Of a stretch of 52,582 bases of DNA, positions 30,747 through 40,269 are shown piece after piece (the first letter of the stretch is position 1; each line of letters opens with the position of its first letter). A program made the translations under genes and the position numbers. The notes beneath the pieces were generated by a model that was not told where the DNA came from, searched no databases, and worked only from the letters and a program-made list of their open reading frames with translations. The DNA comes from a virus: the IMG/VR virus record IMGVR_UViG_3300013006_001903, positions 1 to 52,582 of that record. The stretch is one strand, 5' to 3'.

Positions 30747-31732
30747 TATTTAATATTATCGTAATACAGATCTAGAACTTTATAAATTTCTTCAGTGACT
30801 GTCTGTTTGACATTTTGATGTTGATCGATTGACTCGCACAATTGAAAGAATGCATTGCTATGAAAGCAATAGTGTCCGGCCATGGAGACCTTAGCATCAT
30901 CATCACCGTTGATGTGCCACTTACGCCATTTGTTACTGGCCAGCACAATGTTTGCATAATCAGTAGTGTCTATATCAAATTCTTTGGCTAGATTTAAAAC
31001 TGTTTTAGTTTCAATAACTCCCAGCTGTGGTGCAATGTTTAAGGCATGTACTCCTATTCTGGCTCTTAATTGAATCTGTTCAGCGGTCAGATAATCAGCA
31101 TTATGTTCTTTGAGCCTGATGCCGGCCTGATTGGCAATAGCCACCAATTGCTCGACCATATCAAATTTAACTTCACCTACCTGCCGATCTTCCATGACCA
31201 AGCTGCCAGTTTGTGCTACCACAAACTGCATGTTGGGAAACTGCTTGGCAAATTTGATTGAGTCACTGTACTTGGATATGCTAGTTTCTATACCTATGTT
31301 TTCTTCAGTGCCGAATTCGAAGGCGATATTAGGATTTAACTTTAGGCAAAAATCTATTAGCTTTTCTGCTACTTTATAGGTATTTTGACATCTTGAAGTA
31401 TCGATATGTATGAGGTCAAATCCATTTTCAATGTCTGCTGCTATGGTTTTCTTTGTGGCTTCAACTGCAGAATTCAAATCTAGAGATTTTTCACTGTCTA
31501 AGAAATACGGTCCGCAATGATCTCTACAAATTTTAGTATACTGCGATTTAACTGGATTTATTCTTTGAGCAAACTGCTCAGTGGTCATTACATACCCACT
31601 ATCTCTGTCTATCTGATTGCGACTGGCAATCAACATTAATGGTCTAGACTTGTCAGCAGAGTAAGACACTATGGCATCAATTATGGTGCCGCTCATAGGG
31701 CCAAACCCTAATCTGAAGTTATTCAAGTCCAT
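30746..31732 (-). CDS. Class II aldolase-like (GatZ/KbaZ type) protein
   Basis: 328 residues. FRLGFGPMSGTIIDAIVSYS and LMLIASRNQIDRDSGYVMTTEQFA resemble the non-catalytic subunit of D-tagatose-1,6-bisphosphate aldolase. FDLIHIDTSRCQN, IAFEFGTEENIGIE and QFVVAQTGSLVMEDRQVGEV follow the TIM-barrel order of that family. No catalytic GatY partner is present, so its job is probably different: making or cutting a phosphosugar for the glycan pathway. Overlaps the KdsC-like gene by 14 bases and the sulfotransferase by one. Confidence 0.75.
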   Translation of the reverse strand: MDLNNFRLGFGPMSGTIIDAIVSYSADKSRPLMLIASRNQIDRDSGYVMTTEQFAQRINPVKSQYTKICRDHCGPYFLDSEKSLDLNSAVEATKKTIAADIENGFDLIHIDTSRCQNTYKVAEKLIDFCLKLNPNIAFEFGTEENIGIETSISKYSDSIKFAKQFPNMQFVVAQTGSLVMEDRQVGEVKFDMVEQLVAIANQAGIRLKEHNADYLTAEQIQLRARIGVHALNIAPQLGVIETKTVLNLAKEFDIDTTDYANIVLASNKWRKWHINGDDDAKVSMAGHYCFHSNAFFQLCESIDQHQNVKQTVTEEIYKVLDLYYDNIK

Positions 31733-32195
31733 TAATCACTCTCTCTAGGTATAGGCAAGCATCTAGCACAGCACCACTTCCGCCAGGATTAGGAGTGACA
31801 TATTTGGCCACCTGTTTGGCTTCGATGCGAGCATTGGCCGGAGCGATTCCTACTTTGACTCTGGCCAGTATAGGAGCATCATTATAGCCATCAGCTATAA
31901 AGGCCGTAGTTTCAAAATCACAATTGCGTTCAAACCACCCCATTCTGTCTTCCTCACTGACCAATTGCAGTTGACTGGGATCATATTTCCAATCGGTTAC
32001 AATTCTGGCATAGGTAATGTCCCATCCTGTGTAATCAGCCGTGATAAAGGTAATATCATTTAGATATTTTTTAATGATTTTAAATCCATCCTTATCGTGA
32101 GCACCAAATACTTTGAAAATTTTACCTGCACTGCTGTATAAAATATGTCCTGTATTGAGCACCCCATCGACATCTAGTACCAGTTTATTGATCAT
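31719..32195 (-). CDS. KdsC-like HAD phosphatase
   Basis: 158 residues. HAD motif I is L-D-V-D-G-V-L-N; GAHDKDGFKIIKK and IADGYNDAPILARVKVGIAPANA match the KdsC group (motif IV GxxxND). KdsC removes phosphate from Kdo-8-phosphate; relatives act on other nonulosonic acid phosphates and on acylneuraminate. The neighbouring aldolase-like and nucleotidyltransferase genes fit a modified acidic sugar. Start overlaps the AroE-like stop (ATGA). Confidence 0.85.
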   Translation of the reverse strand: MINKLVLDVDGVLNTGHILYSSAGKIFKVFGAHDKDGFKIIKKYLNDITFITADYTGWDITYARIVTDWKYDPSQLQLVSEEDRMGWFERNCDFETTAFIADGYNDAPILARVKVGIAPANARIEAKQVAKYVTPNPGGSGAVLDACLYLERVINGLE

Positions 32196-32911
32196 GATCT
32201 AGCACCTGCGATTAATTTATATTGCGACGGGGCTACTTCGAGTCCTGTATATAATTTGTATTGTTTCATAAATTGATATTGATAAAATTTTTGGCCACTG
32301 ATATAGGTTATTTGATTAGCCTGTTGGGATAATTGTCCAGGTTTAATGGCCAAGTCTACGACTAATGCTGTTTGATTTGATAACCGTTCCAAGGGGCTTG
32401 AGCTGTCTACGGTTCCTATAGCTGTGCAATTTATTATGACATTGCAATTTTGATGACGTTCGTTCCAATTACCTAAACTCCTACTGATTGCAATAACTTT
32501 TTGATATTTATTAATGGCCAAATGTTTCAGAAACATTTTACCTATACAGCCATTACCTAACACCAGTATTTTGTCATCGTGGTTGATATGTTTGCAGACA
32601 TCTTCTACTCCTGCTAGATCAGTATTATAACCGAAGAATTTGTCATCTGCAATCACAATGGTATTACAACTGTCATATTCTGATACTGAAGAATCCTGGT
32701 GATCGAGATATTTGATAACCTTTTGTTTAAAAGGCATACTGATGCTGATCCCTGAACAATTTCTAGACTGTTCTAATGTTTCTTGAAAGGTATCAACTGT
32801 TGCTGCTAATGGCACATATTCAGCAGCAATGCCATTGGCCTTAAAAAATTCAGTATAGAAATATTGTCCTTGTTGACCCGGAAACTGACTTATACTTACG
32901 TATTTTTTCAT
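32192..32911 (-). CDS. Shikimate dehydrogenase (AroE)-like protein
   Basis: 239 residues. GISISMPFKQKVIKYLD holds the catalytic Lys, FGYNTDLAGVED the catalytic Asp, and ILVLGNGCIGKMFLKHL the NADP-binding loop (normally GAGG, here GNGC); IINCTAIGT is the N-x-T motif. Shorter than the usual 270 residues. The N-terminal shikimate pocket S-x-S is SISQFPG, only partly conserved, so the substrate may be another cyclitol or keto-sugar. Placement in a sugar operon supports that. Confidence 0.78.
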   Translation of the reverse strand: MKKYVSISQFPGQQGQYFYTEFFKANGIAAEYVPLAATVDTFQETLEQSRNCSGISISMPFKQKVIKYLDHQDSSVSEYDSCNTIVIADDKFFGYNTDLAGVEDVCKHINHDDKILVLGNGCIGKMFLKHLAINKYQKVIAISRSLGNWNERHQNCNVIINCTAIGTVDSSSPLERLSNQTALVVDLAIKPGQLSQQANQITYISGQKFYQYQFMKQYKLYTGLEVAPSQYKLIAGARS

Positions 32912-33237
32912 TGTTTGTAAGCAGATACTTTGGAAATTTTTCCTTCTTGATCAAAGGTGATCACATCTATGACCTTGATAGTAACACTGCTATTGACAAT
33001 TACTGATATTTGTGCGAATACTGTGTTATCAGTTTCTGCCAATACTCCAACGTCGACGGTGATGGTTTCTACACTGTTGAATATTTTTTGATTGGCAACA
33101 ACTACTTGACTAATTCCTTTTGCTGATATTTCCCAATCTGTTAATTCTACATCTTGAGAAAACATCTGTTCAAGCAGATCTATTCGCTTGTTGCTGAAAT
33201 TTTCAAAGTACTGTTTGATCAATGCAACTTTGTTCAT
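32908..33237 (-). CDS. SnoaL/NTF2-like small protein
   Basis: 109 residues. MNKVALIKQYFENFSNKRIDLLEQMFSQDVELTDWE is the N-terminal helix-turn typical of the NTF2/SnoaL cone fold; later strands (VFAQISVIV, VIDVITFDQEGKISKVSAYK) match. Some family members are isomerases or cyclases, others only bind. Overlaps the AroE-like gene by four bases. Confidence 0.72.
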   Translation of the reverse strand: MNKVALIKQYFENFSNKRIDLLEQMFSQDVELTDWEISAKGISQVVVANQKIFNSVETITVDVGVLAETDNTVFAQISVIVNSSVTIKVIDVITFDQEGKISKVSAYKQ

Positions 33238-34766
33238 AACTCTAATTCCTCAAATAATTTAATACCTAAATACCATAGCAATTGATCAAATGGTGGAGTA
33301 TGTAATGGAGACATGTTCCAGAATATGATAGGTATCAAAGTGCGTACTTTGGTATAAGACCATCCTTTGTTGATAATAAATTGCTTTAATTTATCAATGT
33401 AGATGCCACTGTTTTCTATACCGGGTACGCTCAAAGAAACATCGCCGTTGTCAACGGTGACAGTAAAATTATTATTTTTAATGTCACTGTAATTGATGAT
33501 AAAACCGCCCATTAGTTTGGCTAGGTCGTAATAGATATCACCAATTTCAACTATATCTGCAAATTCATGTCGCCAGTCGATTACCTTAAATTTATTATCA
33601 TTAGAAATAATCACATTGTCAAATTGCAGATCACCATGCATGTATCCCGGTAAGGTAGTGTTAGTCAACAGCGACCAATCAATGTTGTTGAGGTAATAGC
33701 TAAACTCACGAACAGCAACACCATCAACAGTTTTGGCAGAAGGAAGGTTGGGATATTTTTCTAAAAATTTATTAATACGACCCAATGTTTTGATTTTATA
33801 AAAATTATCAGTGGCCTGTGTAATATCTGTCTGCAATTGATGAACCCATACCTCTTGGTCTAACCATTGCAGCAGATCTTCAAATACAGCCGGATCATTA
33901 TGTTCGTATAAGGTAGTGCCAGTGAAATAGTCATAGGCAATCCATTGACCGCTGCTGTCTACATGATTAGGGTATACGCTGGGATTGGTTTGAGATTTGA
34001 TATATTTCTTTTGTGCAACGGTCGAGTCCTTCCACCATTTTACTACACGGTTATTGCAGATGTAGGTAATTTCATCTGGTTTGGTAAAGTTGTATTTTTG
34101 ACTCTGTTGAACAGCATCAGTATAAATTTTTGCATTACCAAAATCTAACCAGGTGTCTAGTGTTTCAATTCTACTGCCTAAGGGAATTGTCCAAATAATT
34201 TCAGGACTGGGATGGTTATACAATTTGTCCTTAAATTGTTGCCAGTCGTGTATATACATTACTCCTGTTAATGCTAGCCAGCTACTATCGACTGATTCTT
34301 TGAATTTCATACTGACAATTCGATCATTAACAACTTCGAACATGGTATATTCATGACTGATATCAGCATCGACCTTGGTCACAAAATAAGAGTTCTCAGT
34401 TCTTACCTGACTGACAATATCTTGATTGTAATAAGTATCGCAGGGTATATACCAAAATGGCCCATCAATTTTAGGTAACAGATGTTTGACCGTGAACCCT
34501 GGACCTGTGTGTGGACCAGTCCACTCGCTTATAGGAATAAATTCTATATCTCGATCACTGTAGGCTAGTGTGCAGAAATCACAAACCTGTTGAGCATTAT
34601 ATCCTACAGGGATAAAAAATTTTGTATCAGCAGGAAATTGATCAATTATATGTGCCAGTACTGGCTTATCTAAGTAAGGCAGCAGAGATTTATTTAGGTG
34701 TTTACCGATCTCTCCAGTTCGACTGCCTATACCTGCGGTAGGAATGACCACAGTGTGTTTATTCAT
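33234..34766 (-). CDS. Sugar nucleotidyltransferase fused to a choline-kinase-like domain
   Basis: 510 residues from the ATG at 34766, chosen because VVIPTAGIGSRTGE must lie near the N terminus. Residues about 1-230 are a nucleotidyltransferase with K-S-L-L-P-Y-L-D-K-P-V-L (NTP/metal loop) and IDGPFWYIPCDTYY. Residues about 250-510 carry the phosphotransferase signature HGDLQFDNVII (Brenner loop) and KVIDWRHE with YDLAKL. The fusion could phosphorylate and then activate a sugar or alditol, as in licC/licA or FKP-like pathways. Overlaps the cupin gene by eight bases. Confidence 0.85.
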   Translation of the reverse strand: MNKHTVVIPTAGIGSRTGEIGKHLNKSLLPYLDKPVLAHIIDQFPADTKFFIPVGYNAQQVCDFCTLAYSDRDIEFIPISEWTGPHTGPGFTVKHLLPKIDGPFWYIPCDTYYNQDIVSQVRTENSYFVTKVDADISHEYTMFEVVNDRIVSMKFKESVDSSWLALTGVMYIHDWQQFKDKLYNHPSPEIIWTIPLGSRIETLDTWLDFGNAKIYTDAVQQSQKYNFTKPDEITYICNNRVVKWWKDSTVAQKKYIKSQTNPSVYPNHVDSSGQWIAYDYFTGTTLYEHNDPAVFEDLLQWLDQEVWVHQLQTDITQATDNFYKIKTLGRINKFLEKYPNLPSAKTVDGVAVREFSYYLNNIDWSLLTNTTLPGYMHGDLQFDNVIISNDNKFKVIDWRHEFADIVEIGDIYYDLAKLMGGFIINYSDIKNNNFTVTVDNGDVSLSVPGIENSGIYIDKLKQFIINKGWSYTKVRTLIPIIFWNMSPLHTPPFDQLLWYLGIKLFEELEL

Positions 34767-35226
34767 GTTCGTAGCTGATTCTACCATGAGTTCGACCACC
34801 GTCGTCTTGTAATCGTATCACATCGTCAAGTTCGGTGGTACTGGTTTCCATAAATTCTAAATCAGTAGTGGCTATTACTCGATGCACATAACCGGGAGCA
34901 ACATCAAAGACCACACCTTCGTGCAATTCTATTACGTCAAAGGTCAATTCGTAATCTTCAACCTGCTTACTGGTCATACCTTGTTCAAGGAATTTGGCAA
35001 TGTCTAACGGCTCTTTGCTGCGATGCAGAACACCTGTGCCACTGAGAACATAGTTGGTCTCATATTTTTGTTCATGTACCTGTAGACTGGTTCTATTGCC
35101 TTGACGGAATAGAATTCTTTTTGATGCATAAGGTGTTCTTACACCATCGGCAATCCACATTTCGTGTCCCCAGTGCTTTTTGACCATTTTTATACTTAGG
35201 CCACTGTTTGTAAATTTTTCTGTCAT
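34759..35226 (-). CDS. Cupin, mannose-6-phosphate isomerase type II-like
   Basis: 155 residues from 35226 (an ATG at 35235 is possible). KKHWGHEMWIADG, KRILFRQGNRTSLQVHEQKYETNYVLSGTG and VAPGYVHRVIATTD give the cupin strands with metal ligands His, Glu and His. Type II isomerases and sugar epimerases share this fold. It sits between the RmlB-like dehydratase and the nucleotidyltransferase, so a sugar-phosphate isomerase is plausible. Confidence 0.75.
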   Translation of the reverse strand: MTEKFTNSGLSIKMVKKHWGHEMWIADGVRTPYASKRILFRQGNRTSLQVHEQKYETNYVLSGTGVLHRSKEPLDIAKFLEQGMTSKQVEDYELTFDVIELHEGVVFDVAPGYVHRVIATTDLEFMETSTTELDDVIRLQDDGGRTHGRISYEHE

Positions 35227-35228
35227 TT

Positions 35229-36167
35229 TTACCATACAAAGTTATTTTGATAATATTCCACAATTCTGGCCAATTCCAGATCAAAATTTGCTGTTGCTTT
35301 CCAACCTAATTTTTGCAATTTAGAATCGTCAATTGAATAGCGTACATCTTGTCCAGGACGACTCCAGCTTAGATCAATGTAGTTGTCATAGTTGTCTGAA
35401 CCAGTATGCATCTTAATTATTTTACGGGCAATGGATATATTACTATCTTCATAATTTCCGCTAATGTTAAAAATTTCTCCAGTAACTCCGCTTTCTACAA
35501 TAGTAGTGATGGCATTGGCGGTGTCACTGACATGCAACCAAGTACGTCGAGGTAATCCTCTTTCATGTAAAGGAATGCGGCGACCAATAGTTAGGCTTTT
35601 AACAGCTTTAGGGATCAGCTTTTCTACATATTGGCCAATACCATAATTGTTAGTAGGACGTACAATAACCCAGGGAATATCGTGTGTTCTGGCCCAAGCA
35701 CTGATCAACATGTCGGCAGCGGCCTTAGTTGCCGAATAAGGATTACTAGGTTTCAGCATGTCAGTTTCTGTATGACTGCCTTCTACAATATCTCCATAAA
35801 CTTCGTCAGTAGAAAAATGCAAGAATGTAGGAACCTTGAACTTGTTCTTTTTAAGATTCTGCAAAAGGTTATGAACACCATTGATATTGCTGCGAAGAAA
35901 CACTTCGCTACCACTGATAGAGTTATCTACATGACTTTCTGCGGCTGTATTGATTACATAGTCGCAATCTAAAATGTAATCAATATCATTGATATCTTTT
36001 TTAATATATTTAAATTTAGGATAAGCTAATAGCTCTGGCAAAAATTGAATATTTGCGGCATAAGTTTCTTTATCAACACCTACAACATACCACCCTAAAT
36101 CTAAACATCTTTTGGTTACATGATAACCGATAAATCCCAAACATCCTGTGACATAAACAACTTTCAT
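35229..36167 (-). CDS. NDP-sugar 4,6-dehydratase (RmlB-like)
   Basis: 312 residues, extended SDR. Cofactor loop YVTGCLGFIGYHVT, catalytic LHFSTDEVYGDI with Asp-Glu, and Y-S-A-T-K as YxxxK; IVRPTNNYG and GLPRRTWLHVSD are typical of dTDP-glucose 4,6-dehydratase. It would make a 4-keto-6-deoxy sugar nucleotide, the precursor for the RmlC-like and RfbH-like enzymes downstream. Overlaps the next SDR gene by four bases. Confidence 0.88.
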   Translation of the reverse strand: MKVVYVTGCLGFIGYHVTKRCLDLGWYVVGVDKETYAANIQFLPELLAYPKFKYIKKDINDIDYILDCDYVINTAAESHVDNSISGSEVFLRSNINGVHNLLQNLKKNKFKVPTFLHFSTDEVYGDIVEGSHTETDMLKPSNPYSATKAAADMLISAWARTHDIPWVIVRPTNNYGIGQYVEKLIPKAVKSLTIGRRIPLHERGLPRRTWLHVSDTANAITTIVESGVTGEIFNISGNYEDSNISIARKIIKMHTGSDNYDNYIDLSWSRPGQDVRYSIDDSKLQKLGWKATANFDLELARIVEYYQNNFVW

Positions 36168-36970
36168 CGATAATTCCTTAGTCCTTGTTCAACGCCAATC
36201 ATATCAAATTTATAACTTTCTAGCCTACTGCTATTTCCAGTTAGGTCGCATTCATTATACCCGGCAATAGAGATTTTATCTCTAGCAAGACCTAAATGAT
36301 CACACAGATGATACGCTAGTTCGCTTAGACGATATTTATAGGGGTATACCATGTTGATGTCTCGGTGTTGAGCATTGCCCTCTAGTATACATTTGATCAT
36401 AGGCATAATATCTGGTAGGTACATGTAGTCTAGAAATTGATCGTTATTGATCACAACCTGGTACTGGTTGAGTACTCGTTTAAAGAATCTTCGATCACTT
36501 TCAGTTTCATGAAACACACCAAACAATCGCAAATTGTAGAAGCTTTCAGTATCTCTGATCACTCTGGCAATTAGATTCTTGGCATATCCATAACTGGTAG
36601 TAGGCAAGTGATTGATAAATTCTTCTTCATGCACCAATGAATTGTTTCTGTTTAGATCAAATTCATAGGCTGTTCCAAGATTTATCAAGGACTGAAACCG
36701 ATGTTTTTGCAACCAAAGATTTCTAAACATTAGCAGTCCATCTGACAAATAGACTGGATCGATACTAAACAGCACTTCTCTACCAGTTAATGCACAATGT
36801 ATCACAGCATCGACCTGGTTATTGTCGAACCATTTTTCTACATCAGCTGTATTTTGTAAATCCAATTCTTGGTGGGATGGAGTTAACACTTCATATATGT
36901 TGGATAATGCACTGGCAATAAACCCACCGACGTACCCTCGTCCACCTGTAACTAATACTCGTTTAATCAT
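36164..36970 (-). CDS. NAD-dependent sugar epimerase/reductase (SDR)
   Basis: 268 residues from the ATG at 36970. VLVTGGRGYVGGFIAS is the NAD loop; the catalytic part has NLGTAYEFD and TTSYGYAKNLIAR (YxxxK). The C-terminal half is less conserved. Probably a 4-ketoreductase or epimerase finishing a deoxysugar. It starts within the end of the GT17 gene (eight-base overlap). Confidence 0.82.
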   Translation of the reverse strand: MIKRVLVTGGRGYVGGFIASALSNIYEVLTPSHQELDLQNTADVEKWFDNNQVDAVIHCALTGREVLFSIDPVYLSDGLLMFRNLWLQKHRFQSLINLGTAYEFDLNRNNSLVHEEEFINHLPTTSYGYAKNLIARVIRDTESFYNLRLFGVFHETESDRRFFKRVLNQYQVVINNDQFLDYMYLPDIMPMIKCILEGNAQHRDINMVYPYKYRLSELAYHLCDHLGLARDKISIAGYNECDLTGNSSRLESYKFDMIGVEQGLRNYR

Positions 36971-37724
36971 ATTTAGGAAGATAATTTTTAATGTTTTCGA
37001 CAGCATTTGAAACAATTAGATGCTGCCATTTTTCTTGATTTTCTATTACGCTTTTGGGAAAATATTCATCTACAACAACAGGTAAAAATGACTCATGAGA
37101 CTGTGTCAACTCTTTATCGAGATTAGAAAAATTCCATCCTGCATTTTGTATACTCATTTTTTTGATGTCTTTAAACTGTTCGGATATATTGGCCGTAAAC
37201 CAGCTGCGTAGATCCCTCATTTGTTGTGGAGTAGGAATCTTACCTTTAGTTGCAGCCATAGTACCAATGTCATATCCTAGAGGTTCTTTTTGCCAATAAT
37301 TTAATTTTGCACAAAAAACAGGTTGTCTACACACCCATAAGAATCTATCAGGGGAATCGTCATATCTTACTAGATCAAATGTGCTGGGTCTAATGAGTTC
37401 GCAACAATCAGATATAAAAATAACATCGTTGCTATCTGCTGACTGAAATCCTCTTGACAATGCGTTCATTAGATGATGCTCTCTTCCTTTTTCATCTGAA
37501 AACTCTGGCATGTCATCAACCTTAATATAGACAATTTTGTCATGATATTTAGAATATCTTCCCCAGTTTTCTTCTAGAATGAAGGGCCTAGCATTACCTT
37601 GAAAATCGGTATTTGCCTCGGCAATAACAAAATAGTCCACATGATCATATTGTTCTTCTAGGCGTAGTTCTAACAGGTCTAATTCATTAAAAAATGTAAA
37701 GCAGTCATAGATTTTTCTTGTCAT
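36963..37724 (-). CDS. Glycosyltransferase family 17, copy A
   Basis: 253 residues. KIYDCFTFFNELDLLELRLEEQ, YFVIAEANTDFQGN, KIVYIKVDDMP and IFISDCCELIRPSTFDL are the GT17 signature (beta-1,4-mannosyl-glycoprotein N-acetylglucosaminyltransferase family). The usual D-x-D-E, present in copy B as SDCDEVL, is here SDCCELI, so the metal site differs. Preceded by AATAAATA at 37787-37794. Paralogue of the next gene upstream. Confidence 0.88.
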   Translation of the reverse strand: MTRKIYDCFTFFNELDLLELRLEEQYDHVDYFVIAEANTDFQGNARPFILEENWGRYSKYHDKIVYIKVDDMPEFSDEKGREHHLMNALSRGFQSADSNDVIFISDCCELIRPSTFDLVRYDDSPDRFLWVCRQPVFCAKLNYWQKEPLGYDIGTMAATKGKIPTPQQMRDLRSWFTANISEQFKDIKKMSIQNAGWNFSNLDKELTQSHESFLPVVVDEYFPKSVIENQEKWQHLIVSNAVENIKNYLPKYD

Positions 37725-37786
37725 TTTTTACTCCATGGTGTATGTTAACATATACTTATCTAAATGATCAATGTTATTTAGGCCCA

Positions 37787-37794
37787 TATTTATT
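37787..37794 (-). promoter_or_regulatory. NATAAATA late-type promoter
   Basis: Reverse-strand AATAAATA at the 3' end of GT17 copy B, 62 bases before copy A. Confidence 0.35.
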
Positions 37795-38662
37795 TGTAAA
37801 TTTCATCTAAATCTAATGAAGGAACATAATTTCTTATGCTGATACTAGCATTAGGTATGATAGAATCCTTCCAGCGATTCAAATTGTTTAGCACGGTTTT
37901 TGGAAAATATTCATCTATTTCAACATATTCAAATCTTTCAGGAGTATTTGATTCAAAGAATATTTTTTCTGCAATATTTTTCTCTACATCTAAATTGTTA
38001 ACATAATGCTGTGCTTCTGTATGAGAGAAGCTCATTAGCTTTTCAGCGGCATTTTTAGTATCACCAAAGAATGTAAAATGCCACCCCGAGTGCTGAATTG
38101 TGCAGACATCATTGCTATTAAAATCCCAAGGTTGGGCAAATGCCCACCCTATAATGTTATTTCGAAGACTTTGAAAATCTTTAAAATCTCTCTTGACAAT
38201 AGCTATTGGATTTACATGGTATGACTTTGGTACAACCATAAGATAATTTAATTTATATAAAAATGCAGGAAGTCTGCACATCCAAAATTTATGAGTTAGG
38301 TCGTTGCGTAAAATATCAAGGGTTCTTGGCCTCAGTACTTCGTCGCAATCACTTAATAATATAACATCGTTATCGTCTGCACCAACTATACCTCTAACAA
38401 GTGAGTTTCGTTGGTGGAATTCTCTTGCCCAGGCATTGTTGCCTGAAGGCATGTCGTCTACTTTAATGTATATTATTTTATCGTGGAACGGTTTAAATCT
38501 TTCCCAGTTGTCCTCTAGATTGTATCTTTTTGGAATTCCAGTGAATGTAGTGTTTGCTTCTGCAATTACAAAGTAATCAGCAGCATTGTAACACTCAGTT
38601 AATCTTAATTCTAATAGATCAAGCTCGTTAAAAAATGTAAAGCAGTCGTATACTTTTCTCAT
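37790..38662 (-). CDS. Glycosyltransferase family 17, copy B
   Basis: 290 residues. Same motifs as copy A: KVYDCFTFFNELDLLELRLTE, YFVIAEANTTFTG, KIIYIKVDDMPSG, and ILLSDCDEVLRPRTLDI with the intact acidic metal site. The two copies share a conserved opening and the end motif DEYFPKxV, showing duplication. Transfers a sugar, in the known family GlcNAc, to a glycan. Overlaps the GT34-like gene by four bases. Confidence 0.9.
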   Translation of the reverse strand: MRKVYDCFTFFNELDLLELRLTECYNAADYFVIAEANTTFTGIPKRYNLEDNWERFKPFHDKIIYIKVDDMPSGNNAWAREFHQRNSLVRGIVGADDNDVILLSDCDEVLRPRTLDILRNDLTHKFWMCRLPAFLYKLNYLMVVPKSYHVNPIAIVKRDFKDFQSLRNNIIGWAFAQPWDFNSNDVCTIQHSGWHFTFFGDTKNAAEKLMSFSHTEAQHYVNNLDVEKNIAEKIFFESNTPERFEYVEIDEYFPKTVLNNLNRWKDSIIPNASISIRNYVPSLDLDEIYK

Positions 38663-39318
38663 TTTATTATCCGTGGAACGTAATATGGGATTTGCCTGTT
38701 TAATCTTGTTTCTAAACTAGAACCGGGCCAGTGTATTAAAAAATCTCCCGGCTCCCACCAAGATCTATTACCAAACTTATCAACCCATCCTGGTTCTGGT
38801 TGATGTTGATTTGGCCAGCAATCGTGAGAATTAATTAGATATTGAGGTATAATTTTAGTTATAGCTTTCCACTCGGGTATATCATAACTTTCAATCATTG
38901 CCTGTTGTTCTAAAAAATGGTGAGTTGCATATCTAGGAAATACTTCAATCAGATAGTCTAGGTAACTACGACCTTCGGGACTATTTCTAAAGAAACAACT
39001 ATCGTTATTCATACCATTGCCATCTGTAGCAACAATAAAATGATAGTCGTTATCAGTTAATGATTCTAGTTTGATATTAAAGTTAGTGACCAGAGTATCA
39101 CATCCTACCCACCAAAACCATTCTACTTCAGGATTAAGTTCCATCATACTTTTGATAAAATATAATTTATCATAACTCCACTGTAAATTTGGATCGTGCC
39201 CTTCTGTTTTACAGTATGCAAGATACCCATGCCTGTCTGCATATTCTTCTTTGTTAGTCCATGTCCAATCTGCTAACGCTTTATAGTTAGGAGTATGAGA
39301 TGAAATTATTGCGTACAT
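38659..39318 (-). CDS. GT34-like galactosyl/mannosyl transferase, copy A
   Basis: 219 residues. ALADWTWTNKEEYADRHGYLAYCKTEG and VEWFWWVGCDTLVTNF match the GMA12/MNN10 (GT34) layout; the acidic metal-site residues are GCDTL. LEQQAMIESY and GDFLIHWPG complete the pattern. A paralogue lies at 42767-43429. Soluble, so it acts in the cytoplasm rather than the Golgi as in yeast relatives. Confidence 0.82.
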   Translation of the reverse strand: MYAIISSHTPNYKALADWTWTNKEEYADRHGYLAYCKTEGHDPNLQWSYDKLYFIKSMMELNPEVEWFWWVGCDTLVTNFNIKLESLTDNDYHFIVATDGNGMNNDSCFFRNSPEGRSYLDYLIEVFPRYATHHFLEQQAMIESYDIPEWKAITKIIPQYLINSHDCWPNQHQPEPGWVDKFGNRSWWEPGDFLIHWPGSSLETRLNRQIPYYVPRIIK

Positions 39319-39327
39319 TCTAATTCC

Positions 39328-40269
39328 TTATAACCAGTGTTGATTTTTTAAATACCAATGAACTGTTTCTTCTAATCTTGTTAAGAACGGTTTAGGTTCA
39401 GTCCATCCTAAATCATAAAGTTTTTTAGGATCTATTGAAAAACATAGATCATGTCCGGGTCTATCTATTGGTATTAGCTTGTATTTTAATTTTTTTCCAA
39501 TGATGTTGGCTATTGCTAGGGCAAAATCTAAATTGTTTATAAATTTAGCACCTGCACTATTCCATTTTTCACACAATTGATTTTGATTTGTTAGAACAAA
39601 TCTAGTATGACTTGCTACATCTCCTGCATAGAACCATCTTCGACCACCTATTACATTATTGCTTACATGTATGTCAAGTTCTTCATCGGTTAAAACTTTT
39701 TTAATTATGATAACAGGTAACCTATTTGATTGACATCTAGAACCAAAAGTATTGTTTATATGAAAAATACTTACGGGTATATTAAATGATTTAGAATAGG
39801 CCAAGCATAGTTCTTCGCCTGCTGCCTTAGTAGCAGCATATGGACTATTACTGTTATAAGCATCATATTCTCCACTGTCAGATCCAATGGCAATTGGCCC
39901 AAAAACTTCACTAGAACTATAATAAACAAATCTTTTTAGGGTTAGTTTTCTTGATAGTTCTAATAGATGTGCTGTTCCTAGTACATTGTCGTTTACTGAC
40001 AGTATGGGATTATTTAAACTATCCGCAGCACTTGGATTCCCCCCAGCATGTAATATTATATCTACATCCATTAGCTGGTCTGCAATACTGTCAAGTGGAT
40101 ATCTTATATCATGTTCTATGATTTTAATTTTGTCAATATTCTCTTCTAATCTTGACAGATTTTTAGAATCGGGACGAACAAGACAAATTAGTTCATGATC
40201 ATTTATAAATTCTTGAACTAGGTAATGTCCTATAAATCCGGTGCCTCCGGTTATTAAAACTCTCTTCAT
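39328..40269 (-). CDS. NAD-dependent sugar epimerase/dehydratase (extended SDR)
   Basis: 313 residues. VLITGGTGFIGHYLVQEF (cofactor), FVYYSSSEVFGP (catalytic Ser with Glu), SPYAATKAAGEEL (YxxxK), SIFHINNTFGS, and DVASHTRFVL. Close to GDP-mannose or UDP-glucose 4-epimerase/4,6-dehydratase families. A possible source of the CDP- or dTDP-4-keto sugar used by RfbH. Starts four bases inside the TPP beta gene. Confidence 0.87.
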   Translation of the reverse strand: MKRVLITGGTGFIGHYLVQEFINDHELICLVRPDSKNLSRLEENIDKIKIIEHDIRYPLDSIADQLMDVDIILHAGGNPSAADSLNNPILSVNDNVLGTAHLLELSRKLTLKRFVYYSSSEVFGPIAIGSDSGEYDAYNSNSPYAATKAAGEELCLAYSKSFNIPVSIFHINNTFGSRCQSNRLPVIIIKKVLTDEELDIHVSNNVIGGRRWFYAGDVASHTRFVLTNQNQLCEKWNSAGAKFINNLDFALAIANIIGKKLKYKLIPIDRPGHDLCFSIDPKKLYDLGWTEPKPFLTRLEETVHWYLKNQHWL

